This document shows positions 46,037 through 56,433 of a stretch of DNA of 64,000 nt, one piece after another. The notes beneath the pieces were generated by a model. The model was given only the letters and a program-made list of their open reading frames with translations, was not told the origin of the DNA and did no database searches. The stretch spans positions 135,303 through 199,302 of the forward strand of contig JBBHKE010001236.1 in the NCBI GenBank assembly GCA_037447655.1. Reading direction: 5' to 3'. Every line of letters begins with the position of its first letter. The stretch's first letter is position 1. Origin of the DNA: Zygnema cylindricum (lineage: Eukaryota; Streptophyta; Zygnematophyceae; Zygnematales; Zygnemataceae). Made by a program: the position numbers and the translations under genes.

Positions 46037-46517
46037 CGGGTGCAAGCGCGTGTCAGGATAGTTGTTGATCGTTTAGAGAGTACGTGAGTGGATTGGGTCC
46101 ACCTGGACCTAATTGTATTGAGCATTTGCACTGTCCACGCTTTCCATGTTTGCCATCTTGTCGTGAGTGGCCTTGTGTTTTTCTTGTTGTCTGTTTGGCA
46201 TGGAGGAATTTTATTGTTAGATCTGGTTGTTGTTGGCCTTGGATAGAACTATTTTCTGCCTCTGGAGCTTTAGATCTGCACCTTCGGGTGCTTGTTTAAC
46301 AATTTTGTGCCTTTATAGATCTGGCCATTTGGCCTTGCCCACTCGTTTGCAGGGTAGAGGTTTCGGTAAAAGCGGCCTCTTGACTAGATATGGCCACCGT
46401 GGCCTTGTTACAGACCGTTTGAGATTGTTGCCTACGTATGTGGTATGGTTTGACATTTGCTTCACCTCGTATAGGGCGTATCCGTTAGCGGATTAGTTTG
46501 TTATCTCAGTCATATTT
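46037..46517 (+). other. Gypsy leader region
   Basis: This is the stretch between the tandem repeats and the first gag ATG. No primer-binding site matching a tRNA 3' end could be identified. The short frames in it (46084-46299, 46227-46496) resemble nothing known. Confidence 0.35.
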
Positions 46518-47824
46518 ATGCCCACTGATTGGGATAATCTTGACCACTCATACGGATCTACACGTAGTGGTGGAACTTTTCGTTCATCAAATTTCGATCA
46601 ATCGAATTTATCAAATTTGGTTTCTTTGACGTTAAGTCCTTTAATTGAATCTAGAGCGTCCTCTACTTGTTCAGATTAAACCACTGTCTCATCTTTGTCA
46701 TCTATTCTTTCCACGCTATCTGTGGAAGTGGTTGATAATGAAAGGGAACCCGATCACATTTTCTTTCTTTTTGGTCTCTGTTAGCACCGATTCAGGCTTT
46801 CAATTCGACTAACTCGTCTCTTTTGATGGCCTCCACATCGGAGGGTACTCCTGGTAAACTTCAATTTTTCTTTTTCGGAATAAAAGATACTATGAGTTTA
46901 TCTCTTTTTCGAATGCTATTCGACACTGAAATGCGAGATCTAGCTTTCCGTTATCAAGATAGATTTGACATGCGGGTCGCTTTCTCCCTTCTCGGGCGTT
47001 ACCTTTGCGGGTCCGCCCTTACCTTATATTCCCGCAAGTATAATGGCATACTTGCGATGATTGAATATTCTCCACAGTTTGCTGGTACGCCAGAGGTCAT
47101 AGGTCTAGCAAAAATTCCTTATCAAGTTGCTATTCCCGAGGTCTTAGATGCGCTTGGCAATGTTCTTTACCCGGCTGTGGCGGAGCTTCCCCACCAATGT
47201 ATCATTGCAGCCAGAGGCGCCGTCCCGGCACGACCCGGGATGACTATCCCGTTACGAGACCCTCTCACCATAATGTTTAATTTGTTGCAAGAGGAGTATC
47301 TTATGCAACATCCTGATCAAGTCAAGGAATTAATGAATTTTGAGCGTAAACCGAGCGAAACTGCCCCCGCTTTACGAGCCCGTATGGAGACCTTGCGGGA
47401 AGCGTTACCCGATCTAATATCAGGTGCTGAAGCTGTCCAGAAGTTTGTTGGACAGTTTCTTTTCCAGTCAAAGAAATATATTCAAAGCCATCTTACCCAA
47501 ACATACGGTCTCAAATTTACGTTCGACAAGGCTGCTCAATACGCCGTAGAATACGAGATGACGAATTGTTGGTGGGAGGCCCACGATCGACGAAAAGCCC
47601 ATCAAAAAAAACCTAACCCTTTCAATTCACCAAATCCACGTAACTTGGGCCCAAATAATTGGCCACCAAGGGTCCCAGTCATGGGAACCCCACCAAATCA
47701 ACCATCCAATCGGATTTGTTTCCGATGTGGCAATACCGGGCATGATGCTCGGATGTGTTTGGTTAATAATCTAGGACCTGTACACAATGCAAACAGACCG
47801 GTCACTTTGTGTATCGTTGTGTAA
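46518..47824 (+). pseudogene. Gypsy gag, broken near its start
   Basis: The capsid and nucleocapsid protein. The first ATG at 46518 (MPTDWDNLDHSYG) is followed by a stop at 46677 and a frameshift. From 46826 (MASTSEGTPGKLQ) it is open for 332 codons. A capsid-type helical region (ALTLYSRKYNG, then FNLLQEEYLMQHPDQVKELMNFERKPSE) leads to a basic Pro/Asn-rich linker. A CCHC zinc knuckle follows, CFRCGNTGHDARMC, with correct CX2CX4HX4C spacing. It ends in a TAA at 47822, and related sequence continues beyond in the same frame, so the stop is probably a mutation. Confidence 0.85.
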
Positions 47825-47937
47825 TAAAAAACCCTAAATTTTCATATCAAAATTAGATTCAAAATGGTGGAATACCGGCTAGATCGGCCAAAGTAGTCCA
47901 ACTAGTTAAAGAGCCAGACAAAAAATCTCCACCTAAA

Positions 47938-48171
47938 GTGTACCGGAGAGAGAAAGAGAGAGAGGAAATGCAAACTCAAATGGGCTCTATGATCAAAGAC
48001 CGGTTTGCTGCCCTTATGGCTCAAATGAATCCGCTGACCCACCTAACTGGTATGGCCCGTACAGTTTTCCACCTTCCCACGCTAGCGGGTCGAGTTTTAC
48101 GAGATTTAACCATCAAAAAGCGGGCAACCACGTTTGAAAAGGGTACAGTTGATCACAATCACGAGGGTTAA
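47938..48171 (+). pseudogene. Gag-protease linker remnant
   Basis: A 77-codon stretch between gag and protease (EREEMQTQMGSMIKDRFAAL...MNPLTHL). It is hydrophilic and probably a linker of the polyprotein, but no domain was recognised. Confidence 0.45.
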
Positions 48172-48478
48172 CAGTTTAGTACGCGTCTCCCATTATCATT
48201 TTCCAAAGAAACAACAACTAATTTGCCAGAAACAGCTTCCACCATCACGACAGAAACCCTCACCATTCTTGACCGCTCAATTCAGGATAGTCATAGGGTT
48301 AAGGAAAGATTGTGCATTTTATCTATTATGATTTCCGATTCTCCCAACCCTAAAACTACCGTCACATCCATCCTATTTGCAGCATAGGCTTTACAAATGA
48401 GCCGTAATCTTGACGCTCTAAGGTCTAATCTAATCTATCTCTACCGACGAGCGTAGCACACTTGACCGACACATAAGT

Positions 48479-48769
48479 TTTCTAGATAATTGGAAGGGTG
48501 CATTTTCAGTCAATGGTGTCATAGCGTCATTACCACTTATGGACACCGGTGCAAAACCAGTTATTTTGGGGTCATCTTTTGCACGGAAACTAGGTCTGAC
48601 AACTGATAAACTTGAGTCCACCACAACACGCTTACTCACATCAACGGGAACTACGGAACCAGTTTTTGGCATTACAAAGGATCCACTCTGTTTTAGGTTT
48701 CAAAATGGTATCGAATTTGATTTTGCGGAAGTGTGTGCTCATGCATTGGTCACCAAATATAGTGATTAA
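48479..48769 (+). pseudogene. Gypsy aspartic protease
   Basis: This retropepsin domain is in the same frame as gag. It reads GVIASLPLMDTGAKPVILGS, with the catalytic Asp-Thr-Gly-Ala at 48542-48553, then FARKLGL and a C-terminal half near FGITKDPLCFRF. It ends in TAA at 48767. The domain would have cleaved the polyprotein, including release of the downstream methyltransferase. The flap and the second hydrophobic loop are hard to place, so I call the family but not its activity. Confidence 0.78.
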
Positions 48770-49189
48770 ATGTGTTTAGTGGTGCAAGATGTGATTTTCA
48801 GAGTAGGAGGCGGTGTTGATATGTAGGATCAAACTTTTTTCTACCGTACTACCAATTATCCGGAAAAGAAAATCTGTCTCCCACTAATTTCAACACGACA
48901 AACCATACCCATTATGGCTCACGTAGCCCAATCTGTCCCTGCATATTCCGGAAATTTGGTGGGATTTGAATTTTTTCATTCTCTATCCGCAGAGGAAATT
49001 CTGCCCGACAGTCTTTCTTTGCTTGAACTTTTCGATAATCCAGGTTTTATTATTTATTCTCGCGAGTTTGATCACATCTACAAACACACAACTAAGATTC
49101 CATTATCGCGAGTTCTACCTCTTCCTCTCATTTCTGTAGATCCTTCCGGTTTTCTTCCCATTAATTGGAAGCCAATTCAGGTCAAACCT

Positions 49190-50150
49190 CATCAAGATGG
49201 TCTGGTCATTTTAGACATATTCGCAGGCATAGGTACCTCTTTACTCTCATGCATTCGCAACGGATTACTTATCAAGCACTACTACTCAGTTGACAATGAC
49301 CCTTTAGCTCGGAAAGCCCAAACACATCAGTGTAATCTTTTACACGGACAATATCCACATCTTTTCCCGAAATCTGCTTTTGCTCACATGGATACGACCT
49401 TACCTCAAGATATTTGTGTGATATGCAATCAACACCTCCTCGATGTGGAACAAATCCATCTTCTCTTTGCCGGTTAGGAGTGTCTAGGAATATCATGAGC
49501 AGGCAAAGGTCTCAGCTAGGTGATCCCCGCACCAAAATATTCTTTGAATTACTTCGTATCATGTATTTTTTTCCAATCATTAGATCGACCATTGGGATAT
49601 ATTTTTTGGAAAACGTGATAGCCTATAACGATACTCCACCTACAGTGTTAGCCGATTACAAGCAGATAGAAGCATTAATTGGTCCTCCTCTTATCATTGA
49701 TGCCGCTCGTCACAGGTCCTTAGCTCATCGGGTCCGATCTAAATGGACCAACTTGATTGATATTGGTCGCTTTAGAGAAGGAATTTTTTTTTTGTCAGAC
49801 CCCCTTTTACTAATATTCAGACTGCACTTCTTCCATTTCACAAAGTCCAAACATGCTTGCAGCTTGATCACCCGTCAAATTACAACATCAACGTCTCAGG
49901 TCAACCACTCAAAGGTCACCCTACTCTAGTGTCTTATCCCCACTCTCACGCTTTCTTTGGTGATGGGCCCGGCCTGCTCAGAAATATTCACACAGACGAC
50001 CTAGATGAAGCTACAACCACAGAACGAGAACACCTTATGCATTTCCTTCCCAACATTACAGCTGCCCATGGTCTCACAAAACGACAACGCTACATCTTTT
50101 TAGGTTGCGTCATTGACCCTCAATCTCTCTCATTTGTCTTAGGCCTCGGA
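49190..50150 (+). pseudogene. Retrotransposon-borne C5-cytosine DNA methyltransferase (Dnmt3-like), broken
   Basis: Such enzymes transfer a methyl group from S-adenosylmethionine to cytosine C5. Motif I is LDIFAGIGTS at 49211-49240, followed by the acidic YYSVDND (motif II region). The motif IV Cys codon is TGT at 49481-49483, followed by GIS, a TGA and AGKG; the usual Pro before the Cys is now Glu. After a frame change comes LGDPRTKIFFELLRI, then motif VI Glu-Asn-Val at 49609-49617 (YFLENVIAY). The block IIDAARHRSLAHRVRSKW (49693-49748) corresponds to the Dnmt3 IDA...AHR.R..W.N block. After another frame change the likely target-recognition and final motifs follow (GHPTLVSYPHSHAFFGDGPG, TKRQRYIFLGCVIDP). 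Motif order is I, IV, VI, so it is not permuted as in plant DRM enzymes. No chromatin-reader domain is seen. It is flanked by protease and RT in the same orientation. Confidence 0.87.
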
Positions 50151-50525
50151 TTTTCGGCAAGTTGTTACGCACAAACCCATCCATCTCAACCAGCTGGGGG
50201 GGGGGGGAATGCATCATCAATTTCTAAACACATACCTACACTATCTCCTATCACTCTTAGAGGGACACATTCTCAATTTTTTCTCTTTCCATCCCCTATA
50301 AAACTTTCTCCAGATGTCACAATTTATGACTTTTCGAATCCTAGTCACATGTCATGGTCTATCCCAACATATACTGCAACCCAATCGGCTCCCTCTGGTC
50401 ATATTTCAACACCCCCCCACTGGATTGCAACCTCTCTTACCTGTAGCAAGCAGCATTGGACAAACTGCTTATAGGAAACACCGGTTATTTACTCATTAGG
50501 TCAGTCACTTATCGCGGATGAACAG
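50151..50525 (+). other. Methyltransferase-RT connector
   Basis: This stays open in the frame of the methyltransferase C-terminus and RT (to 50474), with a 9-base G-run at 50198-50206. It is Ser/Thr/Pro/His-rich and no domain is recognised. It is probably polyprotein linker sequence. Confidence 0.5.
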
Positions 50526-51470
50526 TTGGCTTTTGCACAAGCCATGGAAGCGATGACGATTAAAGGTTCGAAAACTCCTAAATGGAAATTTGGTGCTAAT
50601 CTCTCTCGACCTGAACATGATTCACTGAATGGAGTGATTCTCCAAAATATTGATGCTTTCACTTTCTCTATGAATGATCTTGGTCGCCATAGAACTTACA
50701 AAATGTCTATAGATCTCGAAGACAATTGTCCCATTTTCAAGCCAAAACACTGCTTATCCGAAACGGAATGGGAATTAGTGGATCAACGTTGCGCTGAATT
50801 GGAGGAAGCTGGCCTCATTTATCGGTCAGACTCTACCTTTGCAACACTAACTGTCATGCCCCGGAAAAAAGATGCCGAAGGAAACTTTACTTATCGTGGA
50901 ATGTGCGGCGATTACCGTGAACTCAATGCTTGAACTATACAAGATCGACATCCGATGCCATTGGCCGAAGAAATATTTGATCATGTAGGAGGCACTAAAT
51001 ATTTCAATATTCTTGATTTGCGACAAGGTTGTAACCAAATTGAAATATAGGAGTCAGATAGGCATAAAACCGCCTTTTGGGGTAGTGATGGTCGTTGAGA
51101 ATGGTCCGTGATGCCTTTAGGACTTAAGAACGCCCCCGCAGTTTTTCAAAAAGTAATGGATTCAGTTTTAGGTGGTTGCAAGTTTGCCCGATGTTATATT
51201 GATCACCTGATTATGGCATCTGCCACAATTAAAGATCACGCAGCTCATATTGAATGGGTCCTAACTGAACTGAAATAGGTCAGATCAAAATGTCATCCAG
51301 CTAAATGTACTTTCAGGTCTAAAGGTGTGCTTTACCTTGGACATTTTATTTCCTCCAAGGGAATCACACCACTTGAAGCAAAAACCAAGGCTATCAGCAA
51401 ACTGCCAACCCCCGTTAATCTCACAAATCTACTAAAGATTAGCTAATTATTATCGCAGGTTTGTCCCTAG
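50526..51470 (+). pseudogene. Gypsy reverse transcriptase, catalytically altered
   Basis: This copies element RNA into DNA. It shows the gypsy RT blocks in order: IFKPKHCLSETEWELVDQRC, LTVMPRKKD, RGMCGDYRELNA (then a stop at 50932), RHPMPLAEEIFDHVGGTKYF, NILDLRQGCNQIEI (stop), MPLGLKNAPAVFQKVMD and CYIDHLIMAS. It ends with GVLYLGHFISSKGI. The catalytic box is Tyr-Ile-Asp-His: the second Asp of the YxDD box is His at about 51199, so the copy would be inactive even without its stops. Confidence 0.88.
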
Positions 51471-51835
51471 TTTCACCACTATCGTTTCACCATTGAACTA
51501 TTTGCTAAAGAAAAAAGTTCCTTTCGTATGGGGACCTGAACAAATTGTAGCTTTTCAGAAGCTAAAGATGCCCTCTTTAGTGCTCACATCCTCTGTCCTC
51601 CTGTGGCCATCTTAACTCAGCCAGAACTAACACCACAAGAATACGAGGTTTCTTACGCAAGCAGAAGTAATAATCGTGCGGAGTCAAATTACAGTAGTTA
51701 TGAAGGAGAATGTTTGGCGGCAGTTTGCGGTATTGTACACTTTCGTCACTACATGTACAGAAAACCGTTTACACTTCTAACTCACTATCAGCCCTTTACA
51801 TTGGCTGATGACTAACGACAAATTGACGGGAAAAT
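51471..51835 (+). pseudogene. Gypsy RNase H, partly deleted
   Basis: After RT the text reads YRRFVPSFTTIVSPL (connection segment) and then VSYASRSNNRAESNYSSYEG, followed by ECLAAVCGIVHFRHYMY and THYQPF. The last part corresponds to the TDHQPL box, and its Asp is gone. The segment with the first catalytic Asp, normally just before the VSYASR block, is missing or shortened. Confidence 0.82.
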
Positions 51836-52031
51836 TAGCTCGATGGGCATTAATTATACAAGAATACGATGTGGAAATAATTCACCATCCATGATTACTT
51901 AGTCTGCATGCAGACGACATTTTCCAAAAATCTTAGCGCGATGGGCATTAATTTTACAAGAATACGATGTGGAAATAATTCACCATCCATGATTACTTAG
52001 TCTGAATGCAGACGACATTTTCCAAAATCCT
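51836..52031 (+). repeat. Tandem duplication of 98 bases within the gypsy element
   Basis: The segment starting CGATGGGCATTAATT occurs at 51841 and again at 51939, with only a handful of differences over 98 bases. It lies in the RNase H-integrase connector and is a local duplication after or during decay. Confidence 0.9.
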
Positions 52032-52288
52032 TTGCCAAGGACCAGAGAACAATGGAGTCCGGCAGGATTTCGATGACGAGTTAGCTACAATGTCAGTAGG
52101 GTTTTATATCACATATTTTTTTAGCTTTGTTGCTCAACTCGCGTTCTGCCCCAGATCCATGGAGGGACGGAGCACTAATTCTTTTTCTCTCCTCACAAAC
52201 TTTCCAACCGGACACTACATCCGAGGAGGAAGAAAGATTGAAGAAAAGAGCTAAAAATTATCTTTGGTTGGATGGATCGCTATTTTGA

Positions 52289-52791
52289 TTGTTAGCGGAC
52301 AGTAGTCACAAACACGTGCCTTGCTCGACTGAACGCCTCTCGCTGATTGAACAAATTCACACCGAGCTTGGTCACTATGGGACCAAGCTCACCTTAAGCC
52401 TGCTGCGATCACACTATTGGTGGTTTGGGATGCAATTTGATGTCGCATCGATATTGCACAAGTGTGTAATGTGTGATCGTCTACGCACCTCCTTTAATAA
52501 CCGGCAGACTACCCTCCAACCATTACCCATCAAGGGATTATTTTACCGTTGGTCGTGCAATTTGGCAAATCTCTTTCCTTTATCTCCGATGGGGAAACAA
52601 TATATAATGATCATGATTGAAAATTTTAGCAAATGGGTTGAAGTAGTGGCGTTACCACACAAAACCGCAAAGCTCACCACGGCAACTTTTGAGGAACATG
52701 TCCCTATGAAATACAGAGCTCCAACTGATGTCCTCACAGATCAAGGAACTGAAATCCGCGGAGATTATCAAGAAATGTTAGATGACGCGCT
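52289..52791 (+). pseudogene. Gypsy integrase N-terminus and core, truncated
   Basis: This is the integrase that would insert the cDNA. The zinc-binding HHCC domain is visible (IHTELGHYGTKLTLSLLRSH, then CVMCDRLR). In the core the first catalytic Asp position reads CNLANLFP, so Asp is replaced by Asn. KQYIMIMIENFSKWVEVVAL and LTDQGTEIRGDY follow, the latter keeping the second Asp. The copy is cut after MLDDAL by the copia LTR starting at 52792; the last six codons before the stop belong to that LTR. The catalytic Glu and C-terminal region are absent from the window. Confidence 0.9.
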
Positions 52792-53930
52792 TGAAACTCT
52801 GAGACCTCGATAAGTCCTCAGAGTAGGCAGCTCACAATAAGCTTATCTACATAGTGCTGACTTCAAGGTGATTTAATCCCAAATGATAGACACTTTGACA
52901 GTCAGAACCCCAATACAGATTCACCCCTGTGAAAAAAGACTTTCTGTGTGCTTAGTTCCCCCACATAATCCAAAGTTAGAATATGAAAATTTGGACATAT
53001 TCACCCACTTTGAATTTCCCTAATAAATGTAGACACCCTGGCAAGTAAAAACTCTGACCAACTACACCTCTGTGTAGTCTAGACTCCCATGAGTTCGAAG
53101 CAAAAAGAATCACTGAAAATGGTCAACCGAGTTAATAGTTATGGTTGCTCAAAGTTAGCCTTTTATACAAGGTGCTATTTGGGAGAGAGGCGGCTATCTA
53201 CCAAAATATTCTAAGTCCTAAACCCCTCTCTAAACCCTTTAGTACTGAGGTACGCACCAATTACATGATTGTACCGTACAAGAAAGTACAAGTGTCGTAG
53301 TACTTTTTGTACGGTCCTTGTACGACATCGCCATAATATGACATTTGTCACATCAAAAATTGTCATCTCGCGTTCTGGAGATCTCGCAATCCTCTAGGAT
53401 ATTGCCACGTGTCATCCGGAGTGGGGGCACCTTTAAACGCCAAAGCGGCCATTCCAGAATCTCGGCTCGCACCACGGCCGTCGATCAATGTCGGCTTTTG
53501 ATACGGACTGTCAAAATAAATGTCCGTATCATGTATTTCATGCAGTATATAAAGTACAGTAGGTTCTATGCTTTACGATTCCGTTCTAGCAGTTAAAAGG
53601 AATGTTTGTCGTGTATCAATTTAAATATCTATCATACCTTATGTAGTTTAGCATTGGTCCAAGTCTATTGGATAAACCTAACTGCTACGGTCGACTTGAC
53701 AAACGGTAGATACCACGATCAATTCCTGGGTCCGTCGGAATCCTTTATGGTAAATCTACCCTATCTACTACTTGTCACTCTAGACAGCTTAGGCAGCCAT
53801 GACTCTAGCTCCCTCTCCAGCCTTCTGTGACTACAACAAGTGTGGGGGCTCGGAGAAGGGAGTTAGAGGCAGACTGTCTCGACCTTTTTCCTATCCTAAT
53901 ACAAACCTACAAAATACACAATTCTCAACA
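52792..53930 (-). mobile_element. 3' LTR of the deleted family A element
   Basis: This 1,139-base LTR has its 5' TG at 53930 (TGTTGAGAATTGTGTATTTT) and its 3' CA at 52792-52793. It contains the antisense tRNA-like word (ATCAATTCCTGGG, about 53719-53731), CACGTG (53405-53412), the GTAC-rich imperfect hairpin (53275-53330) and the block near GAGTTAATAGTTATGG (53128-53145). The segment 52810-53040 matches 55870-56100 closely. Confidence 0.9.
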
Positions 53931-53947
53931 CTCCTCTTATTTTCTAG
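53931..53947 (-). other. Polypurine tract of the deleted family A element
   Basis: On the - strand CTAGAAAATAAGAGGAG ends exactly where the 3' LTR begins. It matches the tract before the 3' LTR of the 57 kb copy (TAGAAAATAAGGAGAG). Confidence 0.85.
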
Positions 53948-54083
53948 TATATTTTCTTTTCAACTCCCACACAAAAAAAACAACCACCAGCTCCCTTTTT
54001 TTTCTTTTTCATTTCCTTTCATAAAACTTGAAAAAAATACCCTCATATTTCAAAAGGTCTACTAGATGAGTTGAAATAAACAT

Positions 54084-54473
54084 TCAATCTTGTTGATCAC
54101 ACATTTTATTTAGCATCCTACTTTTTATAAATCTGAGCAAAGATTTTATCCACTTCATCTCATTTCCATCCACACAAAATCGGATTTCCCTCTTGCAGTT
54201 GAAACAGACAGCCCCATCTCCAATCTGCAACACACACCCAGATGCTAACCCTTTTACAGGCACACCTCTATAAATGGCATCACTCCCATTAGTGATGTCA
54301 AATCCGTTACCCCCCAAATTTACCCTTAAAGTAAGAGTCCCCACTAAGTTCCTCATAAAATCTACATCTTTCGAACTCATATTTTTATCCATGATAATTA
54401 CCCCATTTTCTGAACTTTCCTCACTCCCTCCTATGGAATTCTTTCCACTATCACTTTCCAGTTTTATTCCCAA
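54084..54473 (-). pseudogene. RT-RNase H remnant of the deleted family A element
   Basis: This 129-codon frame aligns with the end of RT and the RNase H of the 57-62 kb copy: SEESSENGVIIMDKN against the acidic RT tail, then VNLGGNGFDITNGSDAIYRG against the LGGE...WSDASYGD block, and SGCVLQIGDGAVCF against SGYVLYVGDGACYW. About 45 residues between the two parts are deleted and the catalytic SDASYGD is altered. It has no enzymatic capacity. Confidence 0.75.
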
Positions 54474-54501
54474 AAAATATTATCCTCCCCTAAACCTTCC
54501 A

Positions 54502-55848
54502 TTAAATATTTCTCTTCTCCCCTATCTTTAAAACCCCCTCTAGTTTTACTTCTCCCCTTTCCTCAGAATTCGTTAAAGTCTCCCTATCCGACCAATTTTC
54601 TGTTTCCAACACATCTTTAAAATTATCCTTATTATTTCTAACTCCCTCAACTACCTCCCTTCCCTTTACTTCCCGTATACCTCCAAAAGCACACTGTTGC
54701 TTTTGTGGAATTTGTGTGTACCTTTCTCTCTTCTCTATTCTATCGATGTGAAGAAGCTCCAAAATTTCTTCATCCTCTTTCTCCTTTTCCCTTTCTTCCT
54801 CCTCATCAACATTCCAACTTCTAAGTTCTTCCAAACAAGGGCATTCTTCCATATAATGACTCGGTTCCCTACAAAAGAAGCAAACCCCCTTTTTCAAAGC
54901 TCCCCTTTCTTTTCCTCTCCCTCTCTTTCCACCGAAGTTCCGATAAGGTTTACCTTTGTCTTTCTTCCTCTCATCTCGCTTCCGCTCGTCACCGTCGTTT
55001 TTGCCATCACGCTTTTGCCAGTCACCACCAGTTGTAAATGCATTCACCTTGTTTCTTCCCCTACAAAGCTCCAAAGTGCTTTCCCTCACAATAATTATCC
55101 CCATGGTAATGCTCCAAGTCCATGAGGAGCCATCCATTCCCTGCATACGGTAAATGATGTCTTCGTACTTATTTGGGAGTTTCATAATTAGTGTATTAAT
55201 CTTTCTCTCCTCAGATTCTACATATCCCGCTCTAGCAATCTCAACATATAACGCAACAATATTATTGCAAAACTCTATCATCCTACCGCTTTTATAAACG
55301 TACGCCTCGATTTCATGTTTTACTAACTGCTCTCTCTATATAGTCTCACTCTTATAAATCTAAGTTAGTGTTTCCTTAATTTCCGAAGACTTGGTTAGAT
55401 TTAAAATAGTGATAGCTATGGACTTAGACACAGATCTAAGTATGAGATGTTTTGCTATAGAGTTTTTATATTCCCAATTTTTCCTGTCATTTTCTTCAGT
55501 TATAATCCACACAAGTGGAACCGTAGCCGAGAGCCTAACTCCCCCCACCATCGGTGTCCCTTTATCCTTCTCCCCTTTTCCCCCTTCCATGCTTATGATT
55601 TTCCCTTCACATTTCGTTGCATCCTTACTCCGGTTGGTTTTCTGGTAAGCCCCAGATGATTCTCCATAGTGAGTTCCCCCCCAAGATGATTCTCCATAGT
55701 GAGTTCCCCCAAAGCCTGGTGGCGGACACCTCACTTGTCCTGAGACAATTCCCCATATGTGCTTTTCGAAAAGTATTCCCTCCATCGTAAACTCCTAATA
55801 AGTGAAGCATGTTCCATCAAACATAGGCACCCTAGATGGTTGGCCCAT
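54502..55848 (-). pseudogene. Copia family A gag of the deleted derivative
   Basis: Gag begins at the ATG at 55848 inside the primer site (MGQPSRVPMFDGT, with a stop soon after). It continues MEGILFEKHIWGIVSGQVRC, an exact tandem duplication (THYGESSWGG, THYGESSGAY; 55671-55718), KTNRSKDATK and SKSIAITILNLTKSSEIKE. A stop near 55360 is followed, in the same frame, by 259 open codons. These include INTLIMKLPNKYEDIIYRMQ, a basic KRDERKKDKGK stretch, the intact CCHC knuckle CFFCREPSHYMEEC and an acidic EEEEREKEKEDEE tract. Only a few lesions are present, so Gag outlived the rest of pol in this derivative. Confidence 0.85.
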
Positions 55849-55852
55849 AACT
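55838..55852 (-). other. Primer-binding site (anticodon-arm type)
   Basis: On the - strand AGTTATGGGCCAACC directly follows the LTR end. It differs at two positions from the complement of the plant initiator tRNA-Met anticodon arm. The ATG inside it starts gag. Confidence 0.8.
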
Positions 55853-56433
55853 TGAAACTCTAAGACCTCCATTAGTCCTCAAAGTAGGCATCGCACAAGA
55901 AGCTTATCTAGATAATGCCGACTTCAAGTTGATATAAACCCAAATGACTGACACTTTGACAGTACAAACCCCAATACAGATTCACCCTTGTGAAAGAAGA
56001 CATTCGGTGTGTTTAGTTCCCCCACATAATGCAAAGTTAGAATATGAGAATTTGGACACATTCACCCACTTTGAATTTCCCTAATAAATGCAGCCACCCT
56101 GGCAAGCAAATAATCTGACCAACTACACCTCTGTGTAGCTTGGACTCTCCTTAGTTCCCAACAAAAAGAATCACTGAAAATGTTCAACCGAGTTAATAGT
56201 TATGGCTGCTCAAAGTTAGCCTTTCATACAAGGTGCTCTTTAGGAGAGAGGCGGCTATCTACCGAAATATTCTAAGTCCTAAAACCCCTCGCTAAACCTC
56301 TTAGTACAAAGGTAAGCACCAAAAACATGACTGTACAGTACAAGAAAGTACAGGTGCCGGATACTTTCTGTACGGTTCTTGTACAACATCGCCATATTGT
56401 GATATTTGTCACTTCCTGAATTGTCATCTCGCG
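55853..56433 (-). mobile_element. Truncated 5' LTR of the deleted family A element
   Basis: This is the 3' ~580 bases of the LTR, ending at 55853. It parallels the left LTR base for base with modest divergence, up to the GTCATCTCGCGTTC word (56420-56433). There it stops and an integrase fragment begins. Confidence 0.85.

Larger units (their letters stand above)
46518..52791 (+). mobile_element. Ty3/gypsy retrotransposon carrying a DNA methyltransferase domain, decayed
   Basis: The coding part reads gag, aspartic protease, cytosine-5 DNA methyltransferase, RT, RNase H, integrase. RT upstream of integrase is the Ty3/gypsy order. The element is interrupted after integrase residue ...MLDDAL at 52791 by an inverted copia LTR, and its 3' part is not seen again in the window. 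Gag, protease and the N-terminal third of the methyltransferase share one frame. The middle of the methyltransferase is in a second frame, and its C-terminus with RT in a third. Stops and frameshifts show the copy is dead. Confidence 0.9.
52792..56433 (-). mobile_element. Internally deleted copia family A element (non-autonomous derivative)
   Basis: Read on the - strand it consists of a truncated 5' LTR (56433-55853), primer-binding site, gag with zinc knuckle, a short RNase H remnant, a polypurine tract and a complete 3' LTR (53930-52792). Protease, integrase and RT are missing: gag sequence ends at the CAFGG motif that precedes protease in the full copy, and the next readable element sequence is the end of RT and RNase H. 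It is inserted in the gypsy integrase. Confidence 0.87.

Noticed and set aside
46084-46496. Short frames just upstream of gypsy gag as an extra gene
   Set aside because: They are short, Cys/Trp-rich by chance, overlap each other in different frames and match nothing known.
48914-49200. A separate cellular gene upstream of the methyltransferase
   Set aside because: It continues the gag-protease frame and reads as polyprotein linker.
49190-50150. Host Dnmt3 gene captured by chance next to a retrotransposon
   Set aside because: The domain lies precisely between protease and RT in the same orientation, shares frames with both, and has no introns or reader domains.
54274-55648. + strand frames opposite the deleted element's gag
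   Set aside because: They are antisense shadows of the acidic/basic gag sequence.
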